DNA of 64,000 bases from Blepharisma stoltei (lineage: Eukaryota > Ciliophora > Heterotrichea > Heterotrichida > Blepharismidae), in assembly GCA_914767885.1 (NCBI GenBank), contig CAJZBQ010000009.1:372001-436000 (forward strand), written 5' to 3'. Shown here piece by piece: positions 53,421 through 63,361 of this stretch (position 1 is its first letter; every line of letters begins with the position of its first letter). Below the pieces are notes generated by a model. It did not search any database. It was not told the origin of the DNA and saw only the letters and a list, made by a program, of their open reading frames with translations. The position numbers and the translations under genes are program-made.

Positions 53421-53916
53421 TAATTATAGCTAAATTATAGAGTGTTAATATGGTGCAACATAAGCCAGACATTCCAAAAAGACTACGCAGCCTCTGCACA
53501 TCTCACTGACGCGTTGTCGGCGCTTATTACTCAGATCCTGCGCCTTTTCTACTAGGGATCATTTCCTAAGGTATGCTTAGTGGACAAATCCTAAGCCTTC
53601 CAATTAACCAAGGATATATCAGGAGGTGCGCAACTCTCCTCGTTGCTTTCCTGATAGCTAGAAGATTCTCTGAAAACCGATCTTCATAATAAAAATTTGC
53701 AAGATATATAGAATTTCGCTATCCTAATTTCCTCCATTATACAATATTTATTAACAATTTATAATTATACTCATTACCTATAAATAGCATTTAAACTTTC
53801 TCACTAGAGCAATTCTACGTCATATTTGCCATAATTTACCTCCTCTTCTCCTATATAACAAAAGATGCATGCATTCAAATCTTTATCTATATCTATATAC
53901 AAAAGGTATAATTTCT
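53421..53916. other. Spacer with a GC-richer insertion-like block
   Basis: About 53440-53690 is GC-richer than its surroundings (GACGCGTTGTCGGCGC region) and non-coding, like the retroposon-type insertions elsewhere, but I could not identify flanking duplications. The rest is AT-rich. Confidence 0.4.
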
Positions 53917-54240
53917 TTATTGATGCAACTTAATCCCGAATTGTACAAATCTGCAATCTCCATGAATCATAGAGTATTTTTCAAAGACTTCAAAGACATC
54001 CAACTCAAATGCACAGATACTTCGAATTATATCGGATTGATCAATATGCATAGGAGTTCCTGACGTGAAGAGGATTGTGTTTCCTTCTCGGTATTCAACT
54101 TGATCACCTTGCAGGCAGCTTGATAATCCAAAAACTGACACTTTTGGAACTAAAAGCTGCAGCTGCACACTTAACTGTTGTTCTGATCTCAGAATGAAGA
54201 GAAACGACCGAGTGCTTGTTCTATACAAGAACTCGAGTAG
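53917..54240 (-). CDS. Hypothetical small protein
   Basis: About 103-115 residues; not recognised. The frame reads FLYRTSTRSFLFILRSEQQL, QLLVPKVSVFGLSSCL, EYREGNTILFTSGTPM and ends VQFGIKLHQ. Beta-rich composition, no signal peptide. An open frame continues upstream to about 54270 without an ATG, so an N-terminal exon or intron may be missing. Coding bias looks real but there is no family support. Confidence 0.4.
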   Translation of the reverse strand, partial: LLEFLYRTSTRSFLFILRSEQQLSVQLQLLVPKVSVFGLSSCLQGDQVEYREGNTILFTSGTPMHIDQSDIIRSICAFELDVFEVFEKYSMIHGDCRFVQFGIKLHQ

Positions 54241-54362
54241 TAGTTTTGTACCTTGAATATTTAAAATATAAATATAATATAATGATGTAAAGCACGGTAA
54301 ACTGTGTATAGTAAAAATATATTAAATAGGTTAAGAGCAATATATATAGAAAAATTTATTTA

Positions 54363-54977
54363 TTATGAAAAAGAATATAGAGATTTCAATGGCTTTTCCA
54401 GATCTCTCAAATTAAACTGTATTTGTGCATGAGGCAGCACAATTACGTCACTTGAGCCTGATACTTCAGCTACGTGATGGCATTCCATATAATGTGTGAA
54501 TATCGCGTTAGCATATTCGCTATAGAATCCACATCTATTTTCCCCAGTTTCATATGAACAATAATGAATTCTGTTAACTCCGCAGGTCTTTTTGTGTCTA
54601 GAAAGATCAGACATCCTGACTTGTTGTCCACATAGCTCACATAAAAGTGAGATCATCCCTAAGATTTCTTCAATTTGGTGATTACGCACCATATCTCGTT
54701 TACAATAAAAGCAGGTGTTTTTCTTTCTCATACAGTTTCCACAAATTTTTACTTCATGATGAGTTGTGCAGGAGAACACATAATCACTGAAAGGATCAGC
54801 ACAATAGTTGCAGACCAAGTAGTTGATACATTCAGGGCGAAGAGAAAAAGATTGAGGGCTTAGGGATGAGGGGGTGCTTGAATGAGATGCTGAGCTTTGT
54901 TTAGATTGAGAAGAGTAAGGCATTGGAGTTCCTATTCGAGGATGGGCATTTGGTATTGGCGTGCTACAGTTCCACAT
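54363..54977 (-). CDS. Cys-rich zinc-binding (RING/TRAF-finger-like) protein
   Basis: 204 residues. The first 55 residues are Ser/Pro-rich and disordered (QSKQSSASHSSTPSSLSPQ). Then a RING-like array: CNYCADPF, C...H.EVKICGNC, CFYCKRD. A TRAF-type finger-like pair follows (CELCGQQVRMSDLSRHKKTC; HYCSYETGENRCGF...HYMECH). A ubiquitin-ligase or scaffold role is possible; RING plus TRAF-like fingers resemble SIAH/TRAF-type proteins but spacing is atypical. No IES. A family 1 MITE lies 50 bp upstream of the start. Confidence 0.65.
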   Translation of the reverse strand: MWNCSTPIPNAHPRIGTPMPYSSQSKQSSASHSSTPSSLSPQSFSLRPECINYLVCNYCADPFSDYVFSCTTHHEVKICGNCMRKKNTCFYCKRDMVRNHQIEEILGMISLLCELCGQQVRMSDLSRHKKTCGVNRIHYCSYETGENRCGFYSEYANAIFTHYMECHHVAEVSGSSDVIVLPHAQIQFNLRDLEKPLKSLYSFS

Positions 54978-55028
54978 TTAAATTTAATTTTCCTAAAGCC
55001 CCAGTAAATTTTTGAGTGTATCTACTAA

Positions 55029-55417
55029 CTCCCCCCCTCCCCTCCGTGAGCGAACAAAAAAATTTTGTTCGCTCACGGAGGGGGGTTAATTTTTTTTTTT
55101 TAAAAAAAATTTATATATAAATTTTATAAAAAATATTTTTTTCGAAATTTAAAAAAATCCTAATTTGCAAAAATTGGGAAGCAAATATTAATTTAATTTG
55201 CAAAATTTATGTTTTAAAACGCAATTTTGTTTAAAATTAAACAGAATTAGCTCTAGATTTCATTATACTAATTATCACTTATATATCAAAATTTTTTTTC
55301 CATTAAAAAATTTTTTCTATTAAAAAAATTTTTGTTCACTCACGGAGGGTGGGTTTTTGGTCAAAAAATGGCGATTTTTCTAATGGTTTTGTTCGCTCAC
55401 GGAGGGGGGGGGGGGAG
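55029..55417 (+). mobile_element. Family 1 MITE, intergenic, best-preserved copy
   Basis: Flanked by TAA at 55026-55028 and 55418-55420. Left hairpin CTCCGTGAGCGAACAAAA with its complement. The interior is near-identical, in reverse, to 9324-9709, and nearly identical to 7779-8157, implying recent spread. Confidence 0.9.
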
Positions 55418-55648
55418 TAAATAATCAAAATAATAATCACAAATTTATGGATTTTTACAGTTTTCTCTTATCAATCACTTGAAAAATTTAATGAATTCAT
55501 GACATAAACAATTTGTTGTGAAATATCAAATCCACATATATATTAGCCTTAAACAAAAATAAATCCCAATTTCAATTCTAAAGAATCAGTTATTTTAAGA
55601 TTCATTAAGCTGGTGATAAATATGCTGAATAATTAATTTATACATACA

Positions 55649-56110
55649 ATGGATTCAAGTAATTATATTGATATCCATATCGATACCAAGCTTAACTGAA
55701 AACGTCACCAGCTAATTCATCAATCCAGACTCGAAAAAATCAAAAATTCGCCACCAATTGTTCCCAGCCCTAGTACATCTCTTCTTGACTTACAAAAAAC
55801 AAAGGACAGAACTAAGGCTCATTATCAAAAAGAATACATCGAAAAAATCAAGCAACAAAATAACGCTCTGCTTAATAGGCTTGTTAAAATTACAACAGCA
55901 AGCAAAAATAAACGATCATTTACTCCAACGTTGAAATCTTTAAACATAAATAAGAGAATTAGAGAGTCTCAAAGGATAACTGAAGAAAATATGAGACTTG
56001 CAGACAGAATAAGCCATCGAAAAAGCACTTTGTCGTTTGGGAGTTGGGAAGATTCGTATAGACAAGCGAAAAAATACAAAAGAAGTATATCGAAAATTCT
56101 TCTGCAATAA
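55649..56110 (+). CDS. CFAP97-like (KIAA1430-homology) protein
   Basis: 153 residues. MDSSNYIDIHIDTKLNWKRH (TGA Trp) leads to HYQKEYIEKIKQQNNALLNR, LKSLNINKRIRESQRITEEN and MRLADRISHRKSTLSFGSWE. The stretch from the helix with NALLNRLVKI through N-KR-RE...I..EN..L..RI is the pattern of the short KIAA1430/CFAP97 module found in ciliary proteins. An axonemal role is inferred from the family. Start is the first ATG; no IES. Confidence 0.65.
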
Positions 56111-56855
56111 TATATATTTTTATTGATATTGCTTGTATAGTTAATGCTGGATAAATAAAAGATATTTAATTTTAAAATATTTAATAAATGCAGTAGCAAT
56201 TCCTTGCATAGTTTTTAAATCGAATTAAAAACGATTCTCATTTAATATCCGTTGCACGGTTGCAAGCCTAGAACTTCTGTCATTTTTAAACGTATACTAA
56301 ATTCCTGGGGATAGCGTATTCCGCGCTATCCCCAGGAATTTTCTATATAGGTCTGCAGGGTTCTGATCGACCTACTTTGTTGGCAATGTGCCTCGTTAAA
56401 GCACACTTCAATTGTGTTGCCAACTTTGACACCTAATAAGTGAGCGACTTCTGACTTTCTTGACGCAGTTTGATGACTAAGCACTATTCGCTATCTGAGA
56501 ATGGAAGTGGTAAACCTGCATGCCTTTCAAATTTCCTAGGTTTGGCAGGTAAGGTCATTTCACTCAAGCTGCTTACAAGTTTAGCTTATCTAGGATTCAG
56601 ATTTTAGCCAATTCTAATTATCATAAATGCAGAGTGAGTGTTGCGGACCAGCAGATCAGCACTTTAGAAATGTCGCCATTTTATGATTATCTCTTGCATA
56701 GTATTTAAATTAAATTAATCGTCAATATAACGATTATTAAAAAATAATTTAACTATAATTTTACCATTCATTAATCACTATTATATCTTATTCTTTTTAA
56801 TAATAAGCCTACTGGCTGTTAAAATTGTTATTAGCAATACAAAATGATATAAATT
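56111..56855. other. Spacer with a palindrome and an unassigned GC-richer block
   Basis: A TATAG-type palindrome at 56293-56347 (TATACTAAATTCCTGGGGAT and complement ending TTCTATA). It is followed by a GC-richer block to about 56640 with a small internal inverted repeat (GTTGGCAA...TTGCCAAC). No coding frame is supported. Confidence 0.5.
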
Positions 56856-58039
56856 TTAATTATTTTTTTTCGAGAAATCAATTGTTTTTAAATTTTGAGC
56901 AGCTAGTTTTTTACTCAACTTATCCTGCAGACTTCCTGGCAAAACTTCTGGAATCCTTATGATTTTCCTCCCAGTCTTTGTGTAAACTAATGAGTTTATT
57001 ATTAATTGGAAGAAGCTCATGATAAACCAATTCAAAACGATAGCAGATGGCATTGTCATAGATACTGGGATTCCTAGGAATGCAAAATATTTTAAATTTT
57101 TAGCCAAGGGGCCATACATTCCAGGAATAGCGGTGCTGTTTTTAATACTCAAATAATTGCAGATAGAAATAGAAATTGGAAGAATATAATAAGGATCTGG
57201 GGCTCCGCAAAAAATTATACAAAACATCATAAGCTGATTTTGAGAAATTTCTAGAAGTCGCTCTAAAACGAAAAATATAAACTAGCTTTTTGACGAAAAT
57301 AAATAAATTCGAATAAATTTTTCAACTTTTTCTATTTTTGTTGAAAATAGAGTTTATATTTTATTTTCTAAAACGACTTCTAGAAATTTCTCGAAACCAG
57401 CTCCATGATGTTTTTGGATAATTTTGCAAAGCGAATCCGATCTGGGATTGCTAAATTTGAAAACCATAAAAATCCATCTGAAAGAAGACTTGGGAAATTT
57501 TCTGGTGAATTTGTCAAATTTTTGAGCGTAAAAAAGAAAGAAAATAAAAACGGGGCTTGTGTCAATGAATAAAATTGGACATCATTTCTAATTCCATAAG
57601 ATCTTTTGAGCTTTAAAAAGTCATTTTTCAGCTCTTGCAGCTGCTTTGTGTTGCCTGACTTTATAAGTGCAGCGGTGTCTCTATTATATATACTCATCTC
57701 AGGTGCAAGCATTTTTGTTTTTAGAGCTATAACTTGTGCTCATAATATTATTGGGCTGTATAAAAGTCTAAAACCTACAGATAATGCGATAATTCCAAAT
57801 CCTATTCCATAACCCATGCTATTTATGTACATGAACGAGTCCTATGTAATTATTACTATCGAGAAGTCACGAATTGCTTCATAAAATCCTGAAAATAAAC
57901 CTGTGCTTGGCAGTTCTGTGTATTCTGCTAATGCTGGCGTTAAGCCAGGGCCAGGGACACTATTCAAATAAAAATCTATAAGCGAGCCTTCATGTTTTAT
58001 AATTGAAAAAGATCTTGTTAAAGCTCTAATCCTTATCAT
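56856..58039 (-). CDS. OXA1L: OXA1/YidC-family mitochondrial inner-membrane insertase
   Basis: 307 residues after removal of a 15-nt intron (57843-57857) and an IES (57194-57438). N-terminal presequence-like MIRIRALTRSFSIIKH. Then GLFSGFYEAIRDFSIDSFMY, a first membrane segment (GFGIIALSVGFRLLYSPII), the K-L-KRSYGI loop and further helices. LWFSNLAIPD joins PYYILPISI, matching the family's PDPYYILP motif. The end carries IVLNWFIMSFFQLIINSLV. It inserts mitochondrially encoded proteins into the inner membrane. Two Trp residues use TGA. Total length is exactly divisible by three after the two removals. Confidence 0.9.
57194..57438. mobile_element. 245-bp inverted-repeat IES bounded by an 8-bp duplication, no TA
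   Basis: Flanked by GATCTGGG at 57194-57201 and 57439-57446 (CCCAGATC on the coding strand). The inside is two inverted arms of roughly 95 bp (AACATCATRAGCTG, AGAAATTTCTAGAAGTCG) around an AT-rich centre. Leaving one copy rebuilds NLAIPDPYYILP. An 8-bp duplication fits hAT- or Mutator-like insertion rather than the TA/TNA classes. Confidence 0.85.
57843..57857 (-). other. 15-nt intron (OXA1)
   Basis: GTAATAATTACATAG on the minus strand. Removal joins EAIRDFSI to DSFMYINSMGYG and eliminates an in-frame TAG. Confidence 0.88.
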
Positions 58040-58288
58040 TTATACTAATTATTTTTTAATGTACTTATTTTAGATTTTATGATTCTTTAGATAAATGAAG
58101 CTCTCAAATAATCGGTTTCTTATACAAATCTGTATTTTCGCCTACTTAATGCTATTTTGTTCATTGAAGTAATTCATAGTGCGATAATTTTATGAAATAT
58201 TTTTGCATAAATAATACTTTTTTCAGCTGCTGATTAAAATATTCAACTTTTATCATTGGCGATACAAATTATTAATACTTTTGATAAA

Positions 58289-58912
58289 ATGGAAAATTCT
58301 CTTATAAGCCCTGAAGACATTCACGAAAGCGCTGTTTCATTTCTCGAAACCTTAAACGAAGTAGGCGGCTGGGAAATATATGACGAAAAGGACGATATTT
58401 TCTCTAAAAGACGTCTAGACGACGATGGATATTACATATATAATAGCCATATAATAATTGAATCCAAGCCTGAAATAGCACTTGATATAATTTTAAACGA
58501 AGAAAGGCGAAAACTCTGGTTTGAGATCCTATTAAAATCGTCAGTACTCAAAACATGAGGCGAAAGCATGAAGCTTATTTATATGCAGCTTTCTTATCCT
58601 TGGTTTTTGTCAAATAGAGAAGTAATTATTTTACAAGGAGTAAGCAAAACAGAAGATGGATCAATTTATGTTGCATGGAAAAGTGTAGACGCACCAGATA
58701 AACCTGTGGAGAATGGGCTTATTAGGGCAAATGTTGATATAGGAGGATTTGCAATAAAAAGCGTAGGAGAAAATAAAATTTTGGTTTCGTATACAATTAA
58801 GATTAATTCTCAAGGATTGGTGCCTATTTCACTGAGCAATTACTTAAGCAGACACAATGCAGAGGTTATTGCGAAAATTAAAGATTTGATAAACCAGCAT
58901 TATCTTGCATAG
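58289..58912 (+). CDS. START-domain lipid-binding protein
   Basis: 207 residues. A single START fold: GGWEIYDEKDDIFSKRR, ESKPEIALDIILNEERRKLW, YMQLSYPWFLSNREVIILQG, DGSIYVAWKSVD, VDIGGFAIKSVGENKILVSY and the C-terminal helix ISLSNYLSRHNAEVIAKIKD. Such proteins shuttle or sense phospholipids or sterols. TGA encodes Trp in KTWGESMK. The ligand cannot be told. First in-frame ATG after the upstream AT-rich region. No IES. Confidence 0.8.
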
Positions 58913-58959
58913 GAGATGACATGATTTTTAATATGATAATTATGATCTAAAATAATGGT

Positions 58960-59757
58960 TTAATAGTCTAGCCAATTACTTAAATATTCACATTCAGCAG
59001 GATTAATTACCCCATCTTCGTGGCACTGCCTTTGTAGAGGGCATCCGATACATGGTATCACTAAAGGCTCTGGAACAGCCCATTTAATTGTTGTGTATTT
59101 GCCTAGCCCTGAATCCTCAATTTCATGCAACGCCAATAAAGAATTTACAACTTCTTTAATATCTTGCTCAGTCAGATCTTTGTCTACTCTTTGTTTTAGA
59201 TGTGCTGAAATTTCTTTTAAACTCCCAGGTTTATCCTGCAAGAACATTTTTGTGTATGAAATTAATAATCCCAGCTTATTCCTATCAAATTCTTGCTCGC
59301 TAAACAAAAACCCTCCGGTTACATCTTTATTAGGCTCAACTCCTTTCAAAAGTCAAATTGTTCTGTTTTTGAACTGCACGGACTTAACAGAATATACCAG
59401 CCCTTGCTTTTCTAAGTTTTTTAAAATTTTGTTAATTTGAGCAATTGGAATTTCTGTTTTAGCTTTTATTTCTTGGTTTCAGACTCCTTTATTTCCAGCT
59501 TCACGGATAATTTGTAATATAAGATTTTCTTCAGGAAGTAAAGATTTGATACTTTTGGCTTGCTCTTCACTTTGGTAGTGATATGCTACTTCTCCATCTT
59601 CATCTGTGATAGAAATTTGTCCAGATCCTATTAAAGTGTTCAGGACTGCTACTTTTTCTGATTCATTAATTGGGCCAAACCGTGAGAGATGATAGTCGAG
59701 CTCAGAATTTTTTAATTTGGAGTTTTCTTCTAAGATGTTTAGAATTAAGGATTCCAT
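58960..59757 (-). CDS. POLR3F: RNA polymerase III subunit RPC6 (RPC34)
   Basis: 265 residues. Two N-terminal winged-helix regions (LILNILEENSKLKNSELDYH; LILQIIREAGNKGVWNQEIK) are followed by KSVQFKNRTIWLLKGVEPNK and VTGGFLFSEQEFD, diagnostic of RPC6. The end holds CIGCPLQRQCHEDGVINPAEC, the cysteine cluster that in the human protein binds an iron-sulfur centre. RPC6 contacts TFIIIB during Pol III initiation. Two Trp residues are TGA-encoded. No intron or IES. Convergent with the START gene, 47 bp apart. Confidence 0.92.
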
Positions 59758-59885
59758 AATTATTATCAAAAAGTGAGAGAATTTAAGTCTATGATTACAG
59801 CAAATTCTTGAATTATGCAATTAATTGTTCCAGAATATAATAAAACTTTTAAATCGAAGCTTTAGCAATAGCTTGATTTCGTTCA

Positions 59886-60437
59886 TTAGGATCCAAAATT
59901 AAGCACATGGGAAATTCATTCAATCCCTTCATACAATCCATCTCCTCTTATTGCAGAGCATCCTTGAATGCGCCAAATTCTCCCTCGAATTAAAAACAAT
60001 TCTAATTTTTCTGTAATCTCATTCAAACTAATTGCATTAGGCAGATCTTGCTTATTAGCAAAGAATAAAATAGGTAATTGGCTTAGCATTTCTTCGAAAA
60101 GCATTTCTTGGAGCAGCCACTTTAAATTATCCATTCTTTCTCTATCATTTGAATCAATAACAAAAATAATTCCTTTAATATTAGTATGAAAATATTTCCA
60201 CAAGGTTTTAAATCCTAAAGAGCATCCTAAGTCTCAAATCGCAAAAGTTAAGTTTCGAAATCGAACACTTTCTAAGATTAATCCAATTGTCGGGCAGGTT
60301 ACTATAACTTCACCAATATTAAGCTTATACAGAATAGTTGTCTTTCCTGCTCAGTTCATCCCAGTAACTAAAATCCTTGCTTCTTCTTTAGATGCAATTT
60401 GTTTTAGAGATATCTCAAAAGATGAAGAATTCCCCAT
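59886..60437 (-). CDS. ARF-like GTPase with altered switch residues
   Basis: 183 residues. N-terminal MGNSSSFEISL has a myristoylation-type Gly2. The P-loop is GMNWAGKTT (usually GLDAAGKTT), switch I CPTIGL, switch II WDLGCSLGFKTLW (usual WDxGGQ, so the Gln equivalent to Q71 is missing), then NKQDLPNA and GCSAIRGDGLYEGIEW. Loss of the catalytic Gln suggests slow or absent intrinsic hydrolysis, as in divergent ARLs. The Asn/Trp in the P-loop are also unusual. It is a membrane-trafficking GTPase by family. Three Trp residues use TGA. Confidence 0.85.
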
Positions 60438-60781
60438 TTTACTATGACGTACAATTTCTCTATAAGATTAATAAATTTAAAAATAATCTATATTTGCTCA
60501 TGCTTCTTTTACATATCATACTAGAATTAAGACAGAGCTTTGAATTTTATTTTATTTAGGATTAAATATGTATATTATATTTTTCACAAAAAAATATATA
60601 TCCAATTTAATCTGATATAGCATAGTATATGCATCAATAAGAGACTCAGCATTCTCAAAATCTACCATTTACCAATCCAGTGGTGCATAAGTCTTTTATA
60701 ATAAATCATTGAATCGATACCAGCACCATAAAGTATAAAACTGTCATAAATTTCAACTTTTTGATTTAAATAAATAAAATT

Positions 60782-61939
60782 ATGAGGAGACAAGAAGGGT
60801 TCATGCATAACGTCACAAATCAAGCCCCTGCGTCTATATCTCCTTGGCAACTTCCATTTGGCACTAAGCTGTAAAATTTAGTCAGAGACTCAATGTTGCG
60901 AGCAGGCACCGCTCCCCCTCAAGAAGATTACAATTTGAGCCGAAAATCTAAACAAACCACCGATACAACGACTAAACTTTTTGCCTTTCCTACAAGACCT
61001 CAAAGTATTAGAAACCCCGTAAAACTTTACCCGAACCCATTTAAAACAAGCACAAAATCTAGAAAAAACGAAAAATCGCCTCACATGTCACCTGAAAGGA
61101 CTGGAAGATATGAAAAAGACATAAGACAAAGCAAGCTAAGGCTTGGAGAATTAGAAGATGATTCTGAAGGAAGCCACAGTGATATCGAAATATCAAGACC
61201 TCCGAGCAGACAAAATGATAAAGCTTTTGATCTTGAAGATAGGTTTTTTACTGTAAATTTTAAATAGAGGCTCAATGGATTTATGCACAATCCAAAAGAA
61301 CAACCTGAAATTAGGCCGACTAGAAATACAATAAGCAACCCCAGGCCTCCATCCAGGCATAAAACCCCTCCTAAAGCAACGGGCCTTGAGCTTCCACCTC
61401 ATCCTGACGGAGATTTTATAAGTATTCAAAATATGTACGATTTTCACTTGTCTTCAGATTCTGAAGAAAATGAGCCTTATGCTAACACCCAAACAATTTT
61501 TACTGAAAAAAGTAAGGGATCTCTCAAAGAATCTTGAAAAAAATTGGAAAATAAATGTGAGACTAAGCAAAAAATGAAATCAATTAAAGAAGATAGCGAT
61601 TTGTCAATTAAAATCCCAAGTAAAGCAGAAACATCATTGAAAAAGAATAATGTTGAAATACCGATTATACTTAATAAAAGAATTAAAAAATGAGCCCCAA
61701 TTTCACCTGGAAGAAGGGCGAAATCGAAGGATTTTGAAACTGAGGATAAATTAGAGGAGAGAAAATCGGAAATTAAAATCGAAAAAAAATCAAAAAGAAA
61801 AGGAAATAAATTGAAAGAAAAACCAGGAAGGGCTGTAAGCAGCGCTTCAAAACCGAAACCTAGAGAATCACTGACGTTTTTAAGCTCGCTCGGGTCAGAG
61901 TTTTTAGATTTGTTTGCAAGAGATAATGATTTTATGTAA
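60782..61939 (+). CDS. Hypothetical basic, disordered protein with two 15-nt introns
   Basis: 375 residues after removal of 60871-60885 and 61253-61267; not recognised. Low-complexity and highly charged: DYNLSRKSKQTTDTTTK, SRKNEKSPHMSPERTGRYE, ISRPPSRQNDKAFDLEDRF, ISNPRPPSRHKTPPK, then Lys/Glu-rich stretches to LSSLGSEFLDLFARDNDFM. Potential phosphorylation-rich scaffold. The short C-terminal amphipathic motif may be a binding peptide. Both introns are GT-AG and in-frame continuity is lost without them. Confidence 0.7.
60871..60885 (+). other. 15-nt intron
   Basis: GTAAAATTTAGTCAG. Removal joins PFGTKL to DSMLRAGTAPP and removes TAA. Confidence 0.8.
61253..61267 (+). other. 15-nt intron
   Basis: GTAAATTTTAAATAG. 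Removal joins DLEDRFFT to RLNGFMHNPKE and removes TAA and TAG. Confidence 0.85.
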
Positions 61940-62064
61940 ATTATGATGTATTTAAAAGTAAATAACTATGCCAGTTCTCTATAATTGATTTAAAAATAAA
62001 TTAATTATTAATAAATTTCAAAATATCCATAAGATTATCTTTATGATATTAAGACAAATAATAA

Positions 62065-63333
62065 TTAAATTAATGGATCGTCTTCTTTTGAATTTTCAGT
62101 TTCAGCGTGCTGCATTAATATTACTCTATTAAAGCGTTCAGATCCATTTGACTCATCTCCTCCAAGTCTATATCCTGCACCTTCAAAAGGCACGAAAGGT
62201 TGAGATCTTTTAGTTTGAGTATTTGGCTGATTGATATTAGCCTTAGAATACCCTTGACCACCTAAAGAAAATGAATCATTTCCTGCATTAGAAAGCGATA
62301 TATAATTTGTATAATTCTTCATCGATACAATTAAACGCAAATTGTCAATGAATTTTGTTTTTTCGTCTGAAATATAAGTAAAATTCATCCATTTATAAAC
62401 GTCTACATAATTTTTACGAAAATATCCGATCAAGATTCCTATAACTACCCTCCTTTGTGAGTGAACAAAATCATTGGAAAAATCCCTATTTTTTGAGTAA
62501 CCCATATGAACGAACAAAAAATTTTTTATGAAAAATATTTTGAGCGTAAGCGATAATTATTATAATGAAATCTCTAACTAATTCTGTATAATTTTAAACA
62601 GCTCCCATTTTTACAACCTAAATTTTACAAATTAAATTAAATATATGCTTTGAAAATAATTTTGTATCGGAATTTTTTAAATTTCGAGAAAACAAAATTA
62701 CTATAAAATTTTGAAGAAAGAATATGTTTTTTATTCGCTCATGGAGGGGGCAGTAAGCAAATCTCACATAACTCCTACGATTAACGATAAAACCACTAAA
62801 TAAACCCATGGAAAATATTTAGCCTTTATCTGGATAGGACATAAGAAAAAGGATGATGGTGCTTCTGGGTTAATATTGCAATTTATGACAATTTCAGCCA
62901 TGATAAGTGGGAACAGTCCAGCTGTTGGAACTATAGCTAGCAAGCTTAATGATGGAATAAAAGAAAGCCCATATAGTGATGCTGCGTATAAAACTTCAAG
63001 TATTATAAAATTCATGATAAAGAAAGCTCCATATTTCGCTGTGCCTAATCTTAATTCTGTTCTATATGCTATTGGCAAATAAGAGCACATCTCAAAAATG
63101 AGAGTCAATAAATTCAATGTTATAAAAGGAGATGTAAAGACTCTCCAAATTTGCAAATTTTCTATAGTAAATATTGGGATATTGATAAATAGCGGTATAA
63201 ATGCTGAATTTAGTCATGATAATATATAAGTTCCAATAGACACATAAATTACAAGTTTCGTATATGCTGGCATTCCTCTTCACCAATTTTTCATCTCAGT
63301 TGCATAATCTCTATTTGGGTCTGTAAAAAACAT
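62065..63333 (-). CDS. Rhomboid-like multi-pass membrane protein
   Basis: 318 residues after removal of the MITE 62445-62753 plus one TAA. MKNWWRGMPAYTKLVIYVSI starts the first helix. IWRVFTSPFITLNLLTLIFE follows (the W R xx TSPF motif of rhomboid-fold proteins), then LRLGTAKYGAFFIMNFII and GVMWDLLIGILIGYFRKNYV. The catalytic Ser (GxSG) and His are not seen, so this is a rhomboid-like pseudoprotease (derlin, UBAC2 or RHBDD2 type), likely ER or Golgi. The polar C-terminal tail (GGDESNGSERFN) is cytosolic. Three Trp residues are TGA. Confidence 0.75.
62445..62753 (-). mobile_element. Family 1 MITE, degenerate, inverted, in the rhomboid-like gene
   Basis: Flanked by TAA at 62442-62444 and 62754-62756. 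Ends CTACCCTCCTTTGTGAGTG and CGCTCATGGAGGGGGCAG. The 3' hairpin is reduced. Excision joins GVMWDLL to IGILIGYFRK within the last helix. Confidence 0.85.
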
Positions 63334-63361
63334 TTATACTTTAATATTTATTAGCTATTAT

